A stretch of 64,000 bases of DNA from Leptobrachium leishanense (taxonomy: Eukaryota; Chordata; Amphibia; Anura; Megophryidae): contig CM019071.1 of NCBI GenBank assembly GCA_009667805.1, positions 50,226,693 through 50,290,692 on the forward strand, written 5' to 3'. Below the pieces are notes generated by a model. The model was not told where the DNA came from. It ran no database searches and saw only the letters and a list, made by a program, of their open reading frames with translations. Made by a program: the position numbers and the translations under genes. This document shows, in pieces, positions 54,076 through 64,000 of this stretch. Numbering within the stretch: position 1 is the stretch's first letter; each line of letters starts with the position of its first letter.

Positions 54076-54297
54076 ACTGATCCTGGCCCAGAGGTGTAAG
54101 ATGGGCATCGAACTACTTTGTGTGTAGCCCCCCTCCCGCAGCATGTGTTCCCCCCGTGCACAGTTTGTCGTCTCCCCGCACACTGTTTGTGTGTGTTTCA
54201 TCCACATTTTAACAGTTGTCAATTTTTTCTGGTGGGGGGGCGCGCAAGTAGTCTTGCCTAGGGCACAAAATAGTCTAGCACCGGCCCTGGGTGAATG

Positions 54298-55325
54298 GAC
54301 CAGTCAATGTGAAGGAGCTTTCGTGAAGCTGAAAGAGAGTCTAACCCGAGCTCCTGTTTTGGCCTATGCGGACCCTCACAAGCCGTATGAGCTACATGTG
54401 GATGCCAGCCGAGAAGGTCTGGGAGGAGTCCTGTATCAGGAGTATGGTGGATTGCTGAGGCCTGTAGCGTACGTGAGCCGGAGCCTTACGCCTTCAGAGA
54501 AGAACTACCCTACTCACAAGTTGGAGTTCCTAGCCTTAAAGTGGGCAGTGGTAGATAAGTTAAAGGACTATCTGTATGGAGCTGAGTTTGTGATCAAGAC
54601 GGACAACAATCCTCTTACCTACATCCTTACTACCGCAAAACTGGATGCAACGGGACATCGGTGGTTGGCCGCTCTGTCAGGGTTTCGGTTCAGCCTGAAG
54701 TATCGCCCTGGGGTGAATAATCGAGATGCTGATGCGTTATCGAGAAGACCCTACACTACAGAATGGACTCAGTTGACTCCAGACGGGGTGCAAGCTTTGT
54801 GTCAAGGAACAGAGCGCCGGGTCAAAGGAGGGATTGAAGCGGAGGCCATAGGAGTCATGGCTGCGGCTGTTCCTGAGTTTTACTGTAACCCTACGCAGTT
54901 AAGGGATGAAAGTTTACCTACCTTTTCGAGACAGGACCTGAAAGCGGATCAGGCCAGAGACCCTTTAATTGCCTTGACCATAAAGGCCCTGACTGCAAAC
55001 CAGCGAGAGATTTTGTTAACCAACTCCCCGAGTGGAGCCAGATTGGTCTACAAAGAGTGGGAGCGGTTAAAGATGTTGGATGGGGTGGTCTACCGAAGGG
55101 GCCCCTCAACTAACGCTGAAGAGATTCAACAGTTATTCCTCCCTACTAAACATAGGGAGAGTGTGCTGCGATCACTACATGATGAGCATGGACATTTGGG
55201 TGCTGAGAGAACTTTTAAGCTGGTGCGAGATAGGTTCTATTGGCCTTGCATGAGAGCTGAAGTGGAAAGTTATTGTCATTCCTGTCTGAGGTGTATTCAG
55301 AGAAAGACTCTACGACCCGAACTGC
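54298..55325 (+). pseudogene. Gypsy RNase H and integrase zinc finger
   Basis: The frame after the hAT gives YELHVDASREGLGGVLYQEY, then LEFLALKWAVVDKLKDYLYG, IKTDNNPLTYILTTAKLD and YRPGVNNRDADALSRRPY, a standard gypsy RNase H. It continues through a linker to the integrase HHCC zinc finger: HDEHGHLGAERTFKLVRDRF, then CHSCLRCIQRK. It stops at 55331. The next frame takes over by a shift near 55315. Confidence 0.9.
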
Positions 55326-56706
55326 TCCAATGAGCCATCTGCAGAGCCAGGGACCCATGGATTTGGTGTGCATTGACTTCTTGTGCTTAGAGCCGGATGC
55401 TAGTGGGCAAGGGAACATTCTAATAGTGACTGATCATTTCACTCGTTACTCCCAAGCTTTTTCCACAAAAGATCAACGCGCTCCGACAGTGGCCAAGGTG
55501 TTGATGGAAAAGTTCTTTGTTCATTACGGACTGCCAAGGAGGATACACTCTGATCAGGGTAGAGACTTTGAAATTAGACTGGTGGGAATCCAAAAGACCC
55601 GAACTACCCCATATCACCCTCAAGGTGATGCTCAGCCTGAAAGGTTTAATCGCACACTGCTAAACATGCTGGGGACCTTGTCGAATGTGGAGAAGCAGAG
55701 TTGGAGTCGTCACATAGCTACTCTGGTGCATGCATATAACAGTACGGAGAGCGATGCAACTGGATACTCACCGTACCGTCTTATGTTCGGAAGGGAGGCT
55801 CGACTGCCGGTTGATTTGGCATTTGGGTTATCTCTAGACCAGACGTCAGTAGCTTCCCATAGAAACTACGTGGATAGACTTCGAAAGAATCTGGCTTCTG
55901 CGTTTGAACAGGCCCGTTTGACCTCAGGAAACAGGGAGCAAAGAAACAAAAGGAACTATGACTTGAAAGTTCGAATACAAGATCTACAACCCGGTGATAG
56001 GGTTCTATTGAAGAACTTGGGTGCTGCTGCGAGACACAAGTTGGCTGATAGGTGGAGTTCCCAGGTTTACATTGTTTGCAAACAACTGCCGGGTCTACCA
56101 GTGTATCAGATTCGCCCGGATGGAAAGGCTGGGCCTCTCAAGAACTGGCACCGGAATCATTTGTTACCTTTGAGAGAGGCTGTGAGGATGCCAGTTGGGG
56201 ATGAACTGCCTCGGCCAAATCCGCCTGTTCCATGTTTGCCTCCTGTTACTCGGTCTCAACAAACCCGGGTTGTCGAAGAGAGCGAAAGAGACAGTGAAGA
56301 AGAGAGTTATTGTCTAGACTGGATGCGCTCACCGGAGCCTGAGGAGGTTGTCATTGTTCCTGAGCGGCTGGAGAGTAACTTGAGGCCTGAAGCTCCTGAA
56401 TTTCAGCTGGAAGTCCCTGAGGCTGTTGGGATCCCGGTAGCTCCAGAAGTTGAAGCTTATTCAGGCGATTATAGTTCTATGCCTTCACTGGAGGGATCAT
56501 ACTCTGAAGAAACGTCTGCTCCAGTGATAGAGAGAAGGACTGAGTCAGCACCTATAGTACTTCCACCTGAAGAGGAACTGATTGAGCCAGAACCAAAACG
56601 CTCTGTTCGACCGCCCCAACGACTCACCTACGACTCACCAGGACATAGCACTGAAGAGGCCATCACCACAGTGCAGAGGTTGCCCGAAGTCTGCTATGCT
56701 AGCTGA
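55315..56706 (+). pseudogene. Gypsy integrase core and C-terminal tail
   Basis: The core has MDLVCIDFLCLEPD (first Asp), IHSDQGRDFEIRL (second Asp) and HPQGDAQPERFNRTLLNML (Glu). I count 28 residues between the second Asp and the Glu, not the 35 normal for retroelement integrases; the gap is right after RDFE, a seven-residue in-frame deletion. The GPY/F-type region follows (IQDLQPGDRVLLKNLG, SQVYIVCKQLPGLPVYQIRP), then a long acidic Pro/Glu-rich tail to 56706. The protein is probably inactive. The polypurine tract lies at 56856-56868. Confidence 0.88.
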
Positions 56707-56855
56707 GGTAGCCCAAAATATGAATCAAATTGAGGAAGTGTTCCTAACCCACTACATGTATGCTGCTGAACCTGTACATGTTATGTAAACTGTATTCAAA
56801 TATTGTGGAAATGTAATGTAACTGTTGTACCTCCTTGGAGAGACCCAAGAGTTCT

Positions 56856-56868
56856 AGGAGGGGGAGAG
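56856..56868 (+). promoter_or_regulatory. Gypsy polypurine tract
   Basis: AGGAGGGGGAGAG lies directly before the 3' LTR and is the expected primer for plus-strand DNA. Confidence 0.85.
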
Positions 56869-57982
56869 TGTAGCGCTGTGTTAAAATCTTGCTGCTGGCA
56901 GTACCTATTTTTGGCCACAAGATGGAGACAATCGCGATTAGAGACACTGGACATTGGGACTACATTCCCGGCGTGCTTTGCAGAGAGACAGGAAGTGGGT
57001 GGGACACAGGACGCTTACATCCCGAACCTCGTGGAGAACGCGCCAGAGCGCGCAGGGAATGGGAAGAGAGAGAGACGCAGTGCAAGACATCGCTAGAGGG
57101 CCTAGGCCAGAGCGCGTGAGACCTGTCAGTTCCTTTATCGGGTCATTCAGCCTAAGGAGAAGGAGACCTCCAAGTTCCAGGGATTGCTGCAGATCAAAGA
57201 AACGAAGACCTCGAGTGAGGAGTTGCCGCGAGTTGATCGGATACGGAGAGCAGGCGGTGAGCTGGACAAGTCGTGGACAAGCTACGGAAAGTCAGACAAC
57301 GGATCCGGCCGCAAGTATCCCCAGTCATATCGAGCGGAGAGACGTCCTGGGTCAGCGGAGCCTAAAGCAACCGGTGGATGGGTGAGAGGCCTCCAAGGCT
57401 GTATGTAAATAAGGAACACGCTGCTGTTTTCTCTTTAAAGTCCACAGGGCCCCAACTTGACTAGTCGAAGACATTCCTTAAGTAAATTCACTGGCCAGTT
57501 GAACAGTACCCGGGTACCACACACACACATACACACCTTTTACATTCCGGGACTTAACCTGTGCAGGACTCATTCTGTTACGAATCGGAACGGGAGTTAA
57601 AGATACGTTCCGAATATATTTTTCTCTTTTCCGCTGCGCGTTTATCGAAATACGAAGAGATTGTGTTTTGGGTTTTGCTACGTGTCCCTTTTTCCGAATT
57701 TTCGGGCAATTGCATTTCTTTTCTGTTCGGTTGCGAATATAATATTTTTTCCGAAATACGAAGCCTCGTGTTTCGTTTCTTTCCCGCTACGCGTTTTTAC
57801 CGCGCGATACGATAATACTGTAATAATACCTGTGAATACCGTGTCTCAACGTCTGCTTACTATTTTAGTAAACTATTTAAATTATAAAAACTCACAACGG
57901 TGTTGGAGTATATTTATTCCCTAGTGCGGGGAGACTGACCCGTGGTTCATTTTCAGCGGCTCCTCCAGGAGTGAGCGCTACA
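56869..57982 (+). repeat. Gypsy 3' LTR
   Basis: A 1114-bp LTR paired with 48149-49263. Confidence 0.95.
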
Positions 57983-58445
57983 ATAGATTTACAGTACAGA
58001 TAACAGAATAACAAAGACCAGAATCTCATTAGCGGCCGTTCCCTCGAATCTATTCAGGAATCGTGGTTTCGGCTCATGCCTGAGGGGGTCTTGCTTGCTG
58101 GACACCTGGACAAACTTCTTTTGCACGGTTCAGGGCGTTGCACACGGCTCAGGTTAACCTTTGAGACTTTCTTAACTATATCAGTTCAAGTTACATAATC
58201 TTTTAATAAAAACTATTTTTCGCCAACCCATTCCTCCTTCATTCCCCCCTTTTGGCCATGAGTCCATGCTTTCATGGGCTCCTAGCCAAATATAAAATAC
58301 CCAGGTTCCAGAGGGAAAATAGCAACGCTGAGTCTGTGTGCCCTGTATTCGGGTGCTAACACCATGAGGGATCTATAATTAGGTTGGGGTTGATTTTTCT
58401 CGTTGGCCGTGCAGTGGGCCAGGATACATAAAATGACTTTATACC

Positions 58446-59560
58446 CTAATAACAGACCAAGATAACAATACCAATCATGAGAATAACAAACAGTGTTGTA
58501 GGGACCCAAAATGGAACCAAAGAATCTTCAATTAAACAACTACATATAAAGTGGGTGGAATCGCTCACAGCGGCCACTAGTGTATAATTAAATAACTAGA
58601 GTGGCATATTTCATATCTAGGGATTTGGATCACTCTTTTTTATTTTTTTCAACGGCTGAGTAAACACTGGATGTGATTAAAACAGAGAACACAAAACAAG
58701 ATCAGGAGTACTATCATGGTTGCAGGGTACAGTTTTACTACAGACCCAGCAGTCTTACAGCCCAAGTGGTTAGCAACCACATATTTATATTAATAGATTC
58801 TGGGGTACCAGGCTTCATTTGTCATGGTGCTGCACAAGGCTAGCAGTTGGATTTACGGGCTGGTATAGGTATTCTCGGATCAATTGGGGGAATACATAAC
58901 TCAATATACAGAAAACTCAGTTATCAATACATTTACAAGGGAACCAATTACAACTCCTCCCTTGTGTTTCTCCAGAACTCCTTTTCCACTTTGTTTCCAT
59001 TCTTCAACTGTGCGACGGCACCTCAGCTTCCGGAGTGAGGGCTGCAGAGTAGACGATCTGTGAAGAATAGTTTCGCGGGCAGCCCTTTGGGCTTAAAACC
59101 CGTCTTTCCCTCGTTGGCAAGTGACCAGGCGTTATTATGTCCTTCGAAATCACTCGCTAGCGGATATGAGAAGGTCGGTAAAAAGAGAGTGTGGGGCACA
59201 ATTTTTCACGGGCAACCTTTTGGCTGAACAAACCCGTCTTTCCCTCGCTGGCAGGTGGTCAGGCTTTATGTCCCTCAAAACACCTACTTGCTGATATCAG
59301 AAGGTAGCTGTGAGATGCAGTTTCAGAGTATTGTCTGGATCAGGGTGACTTCTCCACGTTGGATTCGCAGATAGCAGAGGAGGTGCAGCTGGTTTCAGAC
59401 GAGAGTGGTGTATCCAGGGAACACTTCTGTAACTTTTACGGCCATCTGTGCAGGACAGACAAGGAGCGGCCTAACTGGATCACTTGGTAACAGAGGTTGC
59501 TTTCACCCAGAGTCCTTTAGTCATGGTTTTTATCAGCGGATTAGGACGTCCAAACAACAA
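58446..59560 (-). pseudogene. Endogenous retrovirus env remnant
   Basis: The only clear piece is the membrane anchor near the C-terminus, minus strand 58527-58446, a strongly hydrophobic segment (VPTTLFVILMIGIVILV) followed by a stop. It sits correctly between pol and the polypurine tract. Upstream surface-subunit sequence is too decayed to describe. Confidence 0.5.
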
Positions 59561-59594
59561 CTTAGAGACTGAGGTTCAGAGGAGCACTTGGACT

Positions 59595-60300
59595 TCACCG
59601 GATGTGGAACAGGACCATAGGTAAGGCTTCCAGCCACTTCAGAGAAGTTACTTGGCACATTTTTGCAAGCCATTTTTTTTTCTTCAGAGCTTTGAGGCGG
59701 TAGGCTGTACTCAACTTCCACCTGATTTGTAGGGTTTGGGCCAAGGCCTGTAGTATTTGATGGACAAAGGCGGGCCCATTATCAGAGCCGATCTCCGAAG
59801 ATATTGCATATCGTGGAATGATCTCATACATGAGACATCGGACTACTTCTGTGTTTTTTTCTGTATGAGTGTGGTGCTCTTCTACCCAGCCGGTTAAGGT
59901 ACAGATGAACACCAGGAGGTATTTGTAGCCTTTACAGAGGGGCATAACTGTGAAGTCCACCAGTAGAAATAACATTGCATCAGTCCTACAGAGACTCTAC
60001 CTGGAGGCAAGATAGGTCTCTGTCTGGGGTTGTTTTTGGCACAAGTGGGGCATTGCTGAGTCACAGTCTTACAGAGGGATGGCAGGTGTGGCACATAGAA
60101 CACAAGCTCTAACTGTTTCTCCATAGCAGTCTTTCCTCTGTGCGTACTATTATGCAAACTCTGGGGATATGGTAGAGGGTACCACAATACGGTTGTCTTT
60201 CAGGATATACCATCCACTGGAGTCGTAGGCACCAGGCTCAGAAATTAACCATTCATGATCCGTTTCAGAGTATACAGAAACTCATTCCATCAGTGGTGCA
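59595..60300 (-). pseudogene. Endogenous retrovirus integrase
   Basis: The minus strand has an HHCC zinc finger (H-x3-H near 60155, C-x2-C near 60050) and the core with LVDFTVMPLC (first Asp) and GSDNGPAFVHQI (second Asp). The segment that should hold the catalytic Glu, around 59665-59690, is replaced by a short A-rich junction, so it was deleted. Similarity is to gamma- or epsilon-like retroviral integrases. A frame change separates the finger and core. Confidence 0.75.
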
Positions 60301-60319
60301 GGAATCAGGGCGACCACAA

Positions 60320-60700
60320 CTGGCAGCTTCCTTGGCGGCTTAGTCAGCTTTACGTTTTTCTCGGAACAACTTCTTTTCCTTTCTGATGTCCCTGGCAGTG
60401 GATAACGCTCACTGCTTTAGGTATCCAGATGGCTTCCAAAAAGACTAGAATCTCGGAGGCATACTTGGCTTGTTTTTCATGTCCCCCCCCCTTGTGGATT
60501 CATACAGAGGTTTTGCTGTTACTGCGTAGAACCTGATGTCTACTCTTGGGGGGTGGGTATACGGCAGACCCCTTCTTTCTGGACGGCCAACTGAGGCGTA
60601 TTCCATGAGGAGACACAGAACTTCAGAACCCCATATTTGAGAAGGCACTGCAGGGTGCCATCAATCACCACCTCATTAGAGTCACCTGGCATTTTACAGA
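60320..60700 (-). pseudogene. Endogenous retrovirus RT N-terminus joined to RNase H end
   Basis: The minus strand near 60690-60560 has LLKYGVLKFCVSSWNTPQLA, the start of a retroviral RT. Within about 100 bp the sequence moves to the end of RNase H (AVSVIHCQGHQKG near 60400). Most of RT and RNase H has been lost by deletion, with stops in what remains. Confidence 0.6.
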
Positions 60701-62882
60701 ACAGAATTCAATTATTCATTAGTCTTTCAGCGGGTCGCGTTCGTTTCTTTTCCAGTCTCTTTCATGGTGGAAGAAGAAATAACACTATTTGGACTGTCTC
60801 TTTCCAAAAGCTGTCTTTGGAGGCAAAGTAACATGTTTCACTTTTTGGGGGCTACAATAGTGTCTGGGGTCATTTTTGCTGTAACTGTGTCTGGACTCTA
60901 CACCCGGTCCATCTTTGACAATGTGCTTGATAGGGTTTCCCAAAAAGCATCGCCACATCCACACTCACACTGCTCTATTTTCTTTTCTATTTCCTTTGTT
61001 TCCAGTCCTCCCCATCCCTTACATTCATATGAATCAGGACCCCCAGAGGCTGAGGTGGGGCTCTCCACCAGTTGCTCTTTTCATGAAGGGGTATGGGATT
61101 TCGGGGATACCTGGAATAGGGGCGTTTATCTATCAGGGAGGATACCATCAATTTCATTTTAGACATACCCGACCTTGTCAATTTATGCCATACTTGCCGC
61201 CTAGACATTTACATCTGATAGTTCTCACGTTCACTCCTAACCTTCTCCATCAAGTCAAGTTTACACCCATTTTAACAATCTTGTTCTCATACAAGCAGTG
61301 AAATCTTCCATATCAGGTTCCTCACAGTTATTTGCAGTCAATCCCACCACACATCCCGCATCATGCGAACCCTGTGAATGACATCATCCATTATAATACA
61401 GGGGGATGTGAGCTCTAATCTGCATGTAAAGGGAACACATGGGCCTGTCTAATGACATCCATTAAAAGGGACATTAACTCTCACAGATCTGGATCGACTC
61501 AAGGCATTTCTAACTTGTGAACATGGGACAGCTAACCTTACGTCCCCAACTTCTGATGCATTGAAACACACACAAATATTCTTAAAAATCCACTCGGATG
61601 ATTTAACCGCAGCTCATTTAACAGTAACTGGGCAATTCATCACTTATCAGGACAATCAAATCACCTCTTGGTTTGAACGGACTTCAAACATTCCTCAGTC
61701 AAAACCCCTTTTTTTTATTAATTGCAGGTCTCTAATTTATTCCTTTCATTCACTGCCTTCTGTACACGTTCATTATCATCCATCCAATCTTAGCAGCACA
61801 TTTAGTTCACTTTTACTGTATGTACTGAGATTTAAGCTGCGATTCACCTAAATCTGGATCAAAATCTGAAATAGCTCCTAAGAATTGATCCATATTTTAC
61901 AATACAATTTGCAACTTTCTTCCCAATAAAGGCAACGTAACAAACTTAAAACAGCAGCAATTCTAAAGCAAACTAGTGAAACCGTCTTAATTATCAAACG
62001 CACATCACTCGCTAGAGCTGTTTAATATTAGGTGATATCCTGCTCGATATGCCTTTTAAAATACTTTGCGTTGCTATGGATGAATTATTTGCGCCACGGT
62101 TGTACAATTATAGCAAAGTCATCAGCATGTGGCTATGCCCAAAATGGCAGACAGCCATGTGTTTGCCATGCGGCCTTAAAATGGCGAACAGCCACTTGCT
62201 TAATGAAAAGCAACAAGCGACATTGTACAGAGCCATAAATGCACTTAATATTATCCAAAAATAACCCAATGCAATATCTGGTATTCAGGCAGGGTAATAT
62301 CTAATCGCAGAACCTATACATAGATTCAGGGCGTTTCACAGCCTTCATAAAGGACCCCGTATTAGTACAAAATATATATATCTATACACATATATCCAAC
62401 CAGACTTTCTGCAAACACAAAAAGAACTCTTAGGGTGTTTAACCCTGTCTTAAAGTAAAGACTTTGTCTCACATTAATGCACAATGTGGCAGCAAAGCAT
62501 AAGGAATCCTAGCGAATCCCTAGCACACTATTTTGTGGATATATGAAGCGCTGCATTACGCTCTTTTGGACATTTGTTATATGCACCTTATACAGTCACA
62601 AGCATTTACAAAGCGCAAACAAGTTCTGTAGCGTTGTACAAAGGGAGAGTCAGAATAACAAATATACATACATTACACACTGTGAACTATATATCTTTTT
62701 TTTTAAAACCCTTTTTGATATCTGTTTTATTACCTGCTAAAGCTCCTGTTTCATATGTGGAATACTTTGTACATTATGGAGCTCATTATACAGTATTTAG
62801 CAGCTTGATGTTTTTTTTTTCCCATATTTGAATACTGGAACAGAAACAATACATCACTGCAGATTTTGACTAATTATTAGGG
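60701..62882. other. Unassigned 2.2 kb
   Basis: I recognise no gene or mobile element. Short plus-strand open frames at 60764-61301 and 61561-61851 have unremarkable composition and no motif. The region could hold diverged 5' retroviral sequence, but nothing supports that directly. ATAT-rich stretches occur near 62370-62400. Confidence 0.4.
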
Positions 62883-62954
62883 GGGCACCCGGCGCGAGCC
62901 AAGGTGGGCCCTTTATACTGGATATTTAACCACCCTTGAGGTAGGTTTTTCTGC

Positions 62955-63925
62955 AGCTACATAGACAGACCAGACAGCTACATAGACAGACAAAGACAGC
63001 TACATAGACAGACCAGACAGCTACATAGACAGACCACAGCTACATAGACAGACCACAGCTACATAGACAGACAGAGACAGCTACATAGACAGACAAAGAC
63101 AGCTACATGACGACACAGCTACATAGACAGACCAGCAGCTACATAGACAGACCAGCAGCTACATAGACAGACAGACAACAGCTACATAGACAGAGAGGCC
63201 ACCAGCTACATAGACAGACGCAGAAGACAGCTAGTAGACATAGACCAGACAGCTACAAGACAGATACCAGACAGCACAGCTATAGACAGACCACACCTCG
63301 GCTACACAGAACCAAAGAACAGCTAGCTAGCATACAAGACACGAAGCCCACCCACATAGCTACAATAGACAGACCAGACAGCTACATTAAGACAGACCAG
63401 TACCAGACAGCTACATAGACAGACAGACAGACACAGCTACATAGAGACAGACCACAGCTAAATAGACAGACAGAGCAGCTACTATAGACAGACCACAGCT
63501 ACTAAATAGACAGACAAAGACAGCTACATAGACAGACCACAGCTAAATAGACAGCCCACCAGACAGCTAACATAGACAGACACACAGCTACATAGACAGA
63601 CCAGACAAGCTACATAGACAAGACAGACAGCTACATAGACGCAGACCAGACAGATATAGAGAGACCAGACAAGCTAGATAGACAGACCAGACAGATAGCA
63701 GACAGACGCAGACAGCTACATAGACAGACCAGACAGCTACATAGACAGATACATAGACAGACCAGACAGATACATAGACAGACGCAGACAGATACAGACA
63801 GACAGACAGCTACATAGAACAGACCAGACCAGCTACATAGACAGACCAGACAGATACATAGACAGACCAGACAGATACATAGACAGACCACACAGCTACA
63901 TAGACAGACCACACACTAGACAAGA
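62955..63925. repeat. Degenerate 20-22 bp satellite
   Basis: About 45 copies of GCTACATAGACAGACCAGACA, with many small indels and a GATACATAGACAGAC variant towards the right. The open frame on the minus strand across 63631-63912 is a repeat artefact. Confidence 0.92.
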
Positions 63926-64000
63926 ATAATAACAAACAACTAAAGGGATCCCTAAACACTAGGACAGACAGAAAGGACTTAATACGAACTGAATATAATG

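Larger units (their letters stand above)
52866..54289. mobile_element. Non-autonomous hAT element in gypsy pol
   Basis: The ends CAGGGCCGGCGCT and AGCACCGGCCCTG are flanked by the perfect 8-bp duplication GGTGAATG (52858-52865 and 54290-54297). The interior holds a 150-bp palindrome, a GT microsatellite (53490-53510) and a purine-rich minisatellite. No transposase. A GCCTAGGGC motif recurs near both ends (52917-52926 and 54256-54264). Confidence 0.95.
48149..57982 (+). mobile_element. Ty3/gypsy element with PNMA-like Gag
   Basis: LTRs at 48149-49263 and 56869-57982 (about 1.1 kb, TGTAGCGCTGTG...GAGCGCTACA) are flanked by ATAG (48145-48148, 57983-57986). They differ by about seven substitutions and a similar number of small indels, roughly 1%. 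The primer site is tRNA-Pro type. The order is gag, protease, RT, RNase H, integrase. A 1424-bp hAT interrupts it before RNase H. Frameshifts near 49450, 51520 and 55315 and an integrase deletion disable this copy. Confidence 0.95.
47978..58241 (-). repeat. Retroviral 3' LTR, split by gypsy
   Basis: The two pieces (57987-58241 and 47978-48148) make about 426 bp, beginning TGAAGGAGG and ending GCCGCGGCA on the minus strand. AATAAA lies at 48029-48034, about 50 bp before the end, in the usual R region position. The span given includes the inserted gypsy. Confidence 0.7.
47978..60700 (-). mobile_element. Endogenous retrovirus remnant, 3' part
   Basis: The minus strand holds pieces of pol (about 60690-59595), env (about 59560-58446), a polypurine tract AAAAGGGGGGAA (58242-58254) and a 3' LTR. 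The LTR is split by the gypsy element at 48149-57982. No 5' LTR, gag or protease was found to the right of 60700. The coding pieces carry many stops, frameshifts and deletions. Confidence 0.75.

Noticed and set aside
53521..54222. Minus-strand frame of 233 codons with Leu/Ser/Phe repeats
   Set aside because: It spans a purine-rich minisatellite within a hAT element and only translates the repeat unit.
60764..61301. Plus-strand frames near the retrovirus as gag or env
   Set aside because: No zinc knuckle, capsid motif, signal peptide or anchor is visible, and the retrovirus reads on the other strand.
63631..63912. Minus-strand Cys/Leu/Val-rich frame resembling a membrane protein
   Set aside because: It is translation of the GACAGACCAGACA satellite.
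62955..63925. CRISPR array
   Set aside because: The repeats have no unique spacers of constant length and the sequence is clearly from a eukaryote.
1..64000. tRNA or rRNA genes
   Set aside because: I saw no tRNA A/B-box pair with a cloverleaf and no rRNA-like stretch on either strand by eye; a tRNAscan-SE run would settle this.

Overview
The window looks like a large-genome vertebrate, most likely an anuran amphibian. It is almost entirely transposable elements and satellites, and it combines BEL/Pao, Ty3/gypsy, L1-clade and CR1-clade LINEs, a Penelope-like element, hAT and Tc1 transposons and an endogenous retrovirus, with very little host coding sequence. The species call is inference from element content, not from a diagnostic gene.

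The only host-gene candidate is a chain of small plus-strand exons at 9009-9113, 9210-9227, 9339-9365 and 19659-19701. They have matching splice sites and the same intron phase (1), and they read as the transmembrane segment and cytoplasmic tail of an MHC class I-like receptor. The extracellular exons are not visible and would lie upstream of the window, or this is an orphan fragment.

Layout. 1-2.9 kb: six adjacent hairpins, a 21-bp minisatellite, and a 37-bp repeat present in both orientations. 2.9-7.3 kb: a truncated antisense BEL/Pao element. 8.9-9.4 kb: tandem splice acceptors, three candidate exons and a hammerhead-like motif. 10.1-19.6 kb: an L1 ORF1 fragment, a truncated hAT copy, a LINE-derived inverted minisatellite, a foldback element and a near-complete hAT with a broken transposase. 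19.7-47.8 kb: a second BEL/Pao element (368/370-bp LTRs, TSD GTGAG) that has swallowed other elements. 48.0-60.7 kb: an endogenous retrovirus remnant whose 3' LTR is split by a young PNMA-gag-like gypsy element, itself split by a hAT. 60.7-62.9 kb: unassigned. 62.95-63.9 kb: a degenerate 21-bp satellite.

The nesting can be read from target duplications. Putative host intron > BEL-2 > hAT-3 (22648-30633) > Tc1 (24832-30011) > small LTR element (25851-29422). BEL-2 also holds a full-length L1 (31000-38403, 15-bp TSD), a CR1-like LINE (42001-46383) that itself holds a 184-bp hAT MITE, and an unidentified insertion. LTR divergence agrees with this order by eye: BEL-2 about 3-4%, the gypsy about 1%, the innermost LTR element under 1%.

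The most notable points are: the BEL-2 insertion falls exactly on the splice donor of the last candidate exon and rebuilds GTGAGT with its own first base; the Penelope-like fragment carries a well-formed hammerhead ribozyme; and the gypsy element combines a PNMA-like Gag with a tRNA-Pro primer site.
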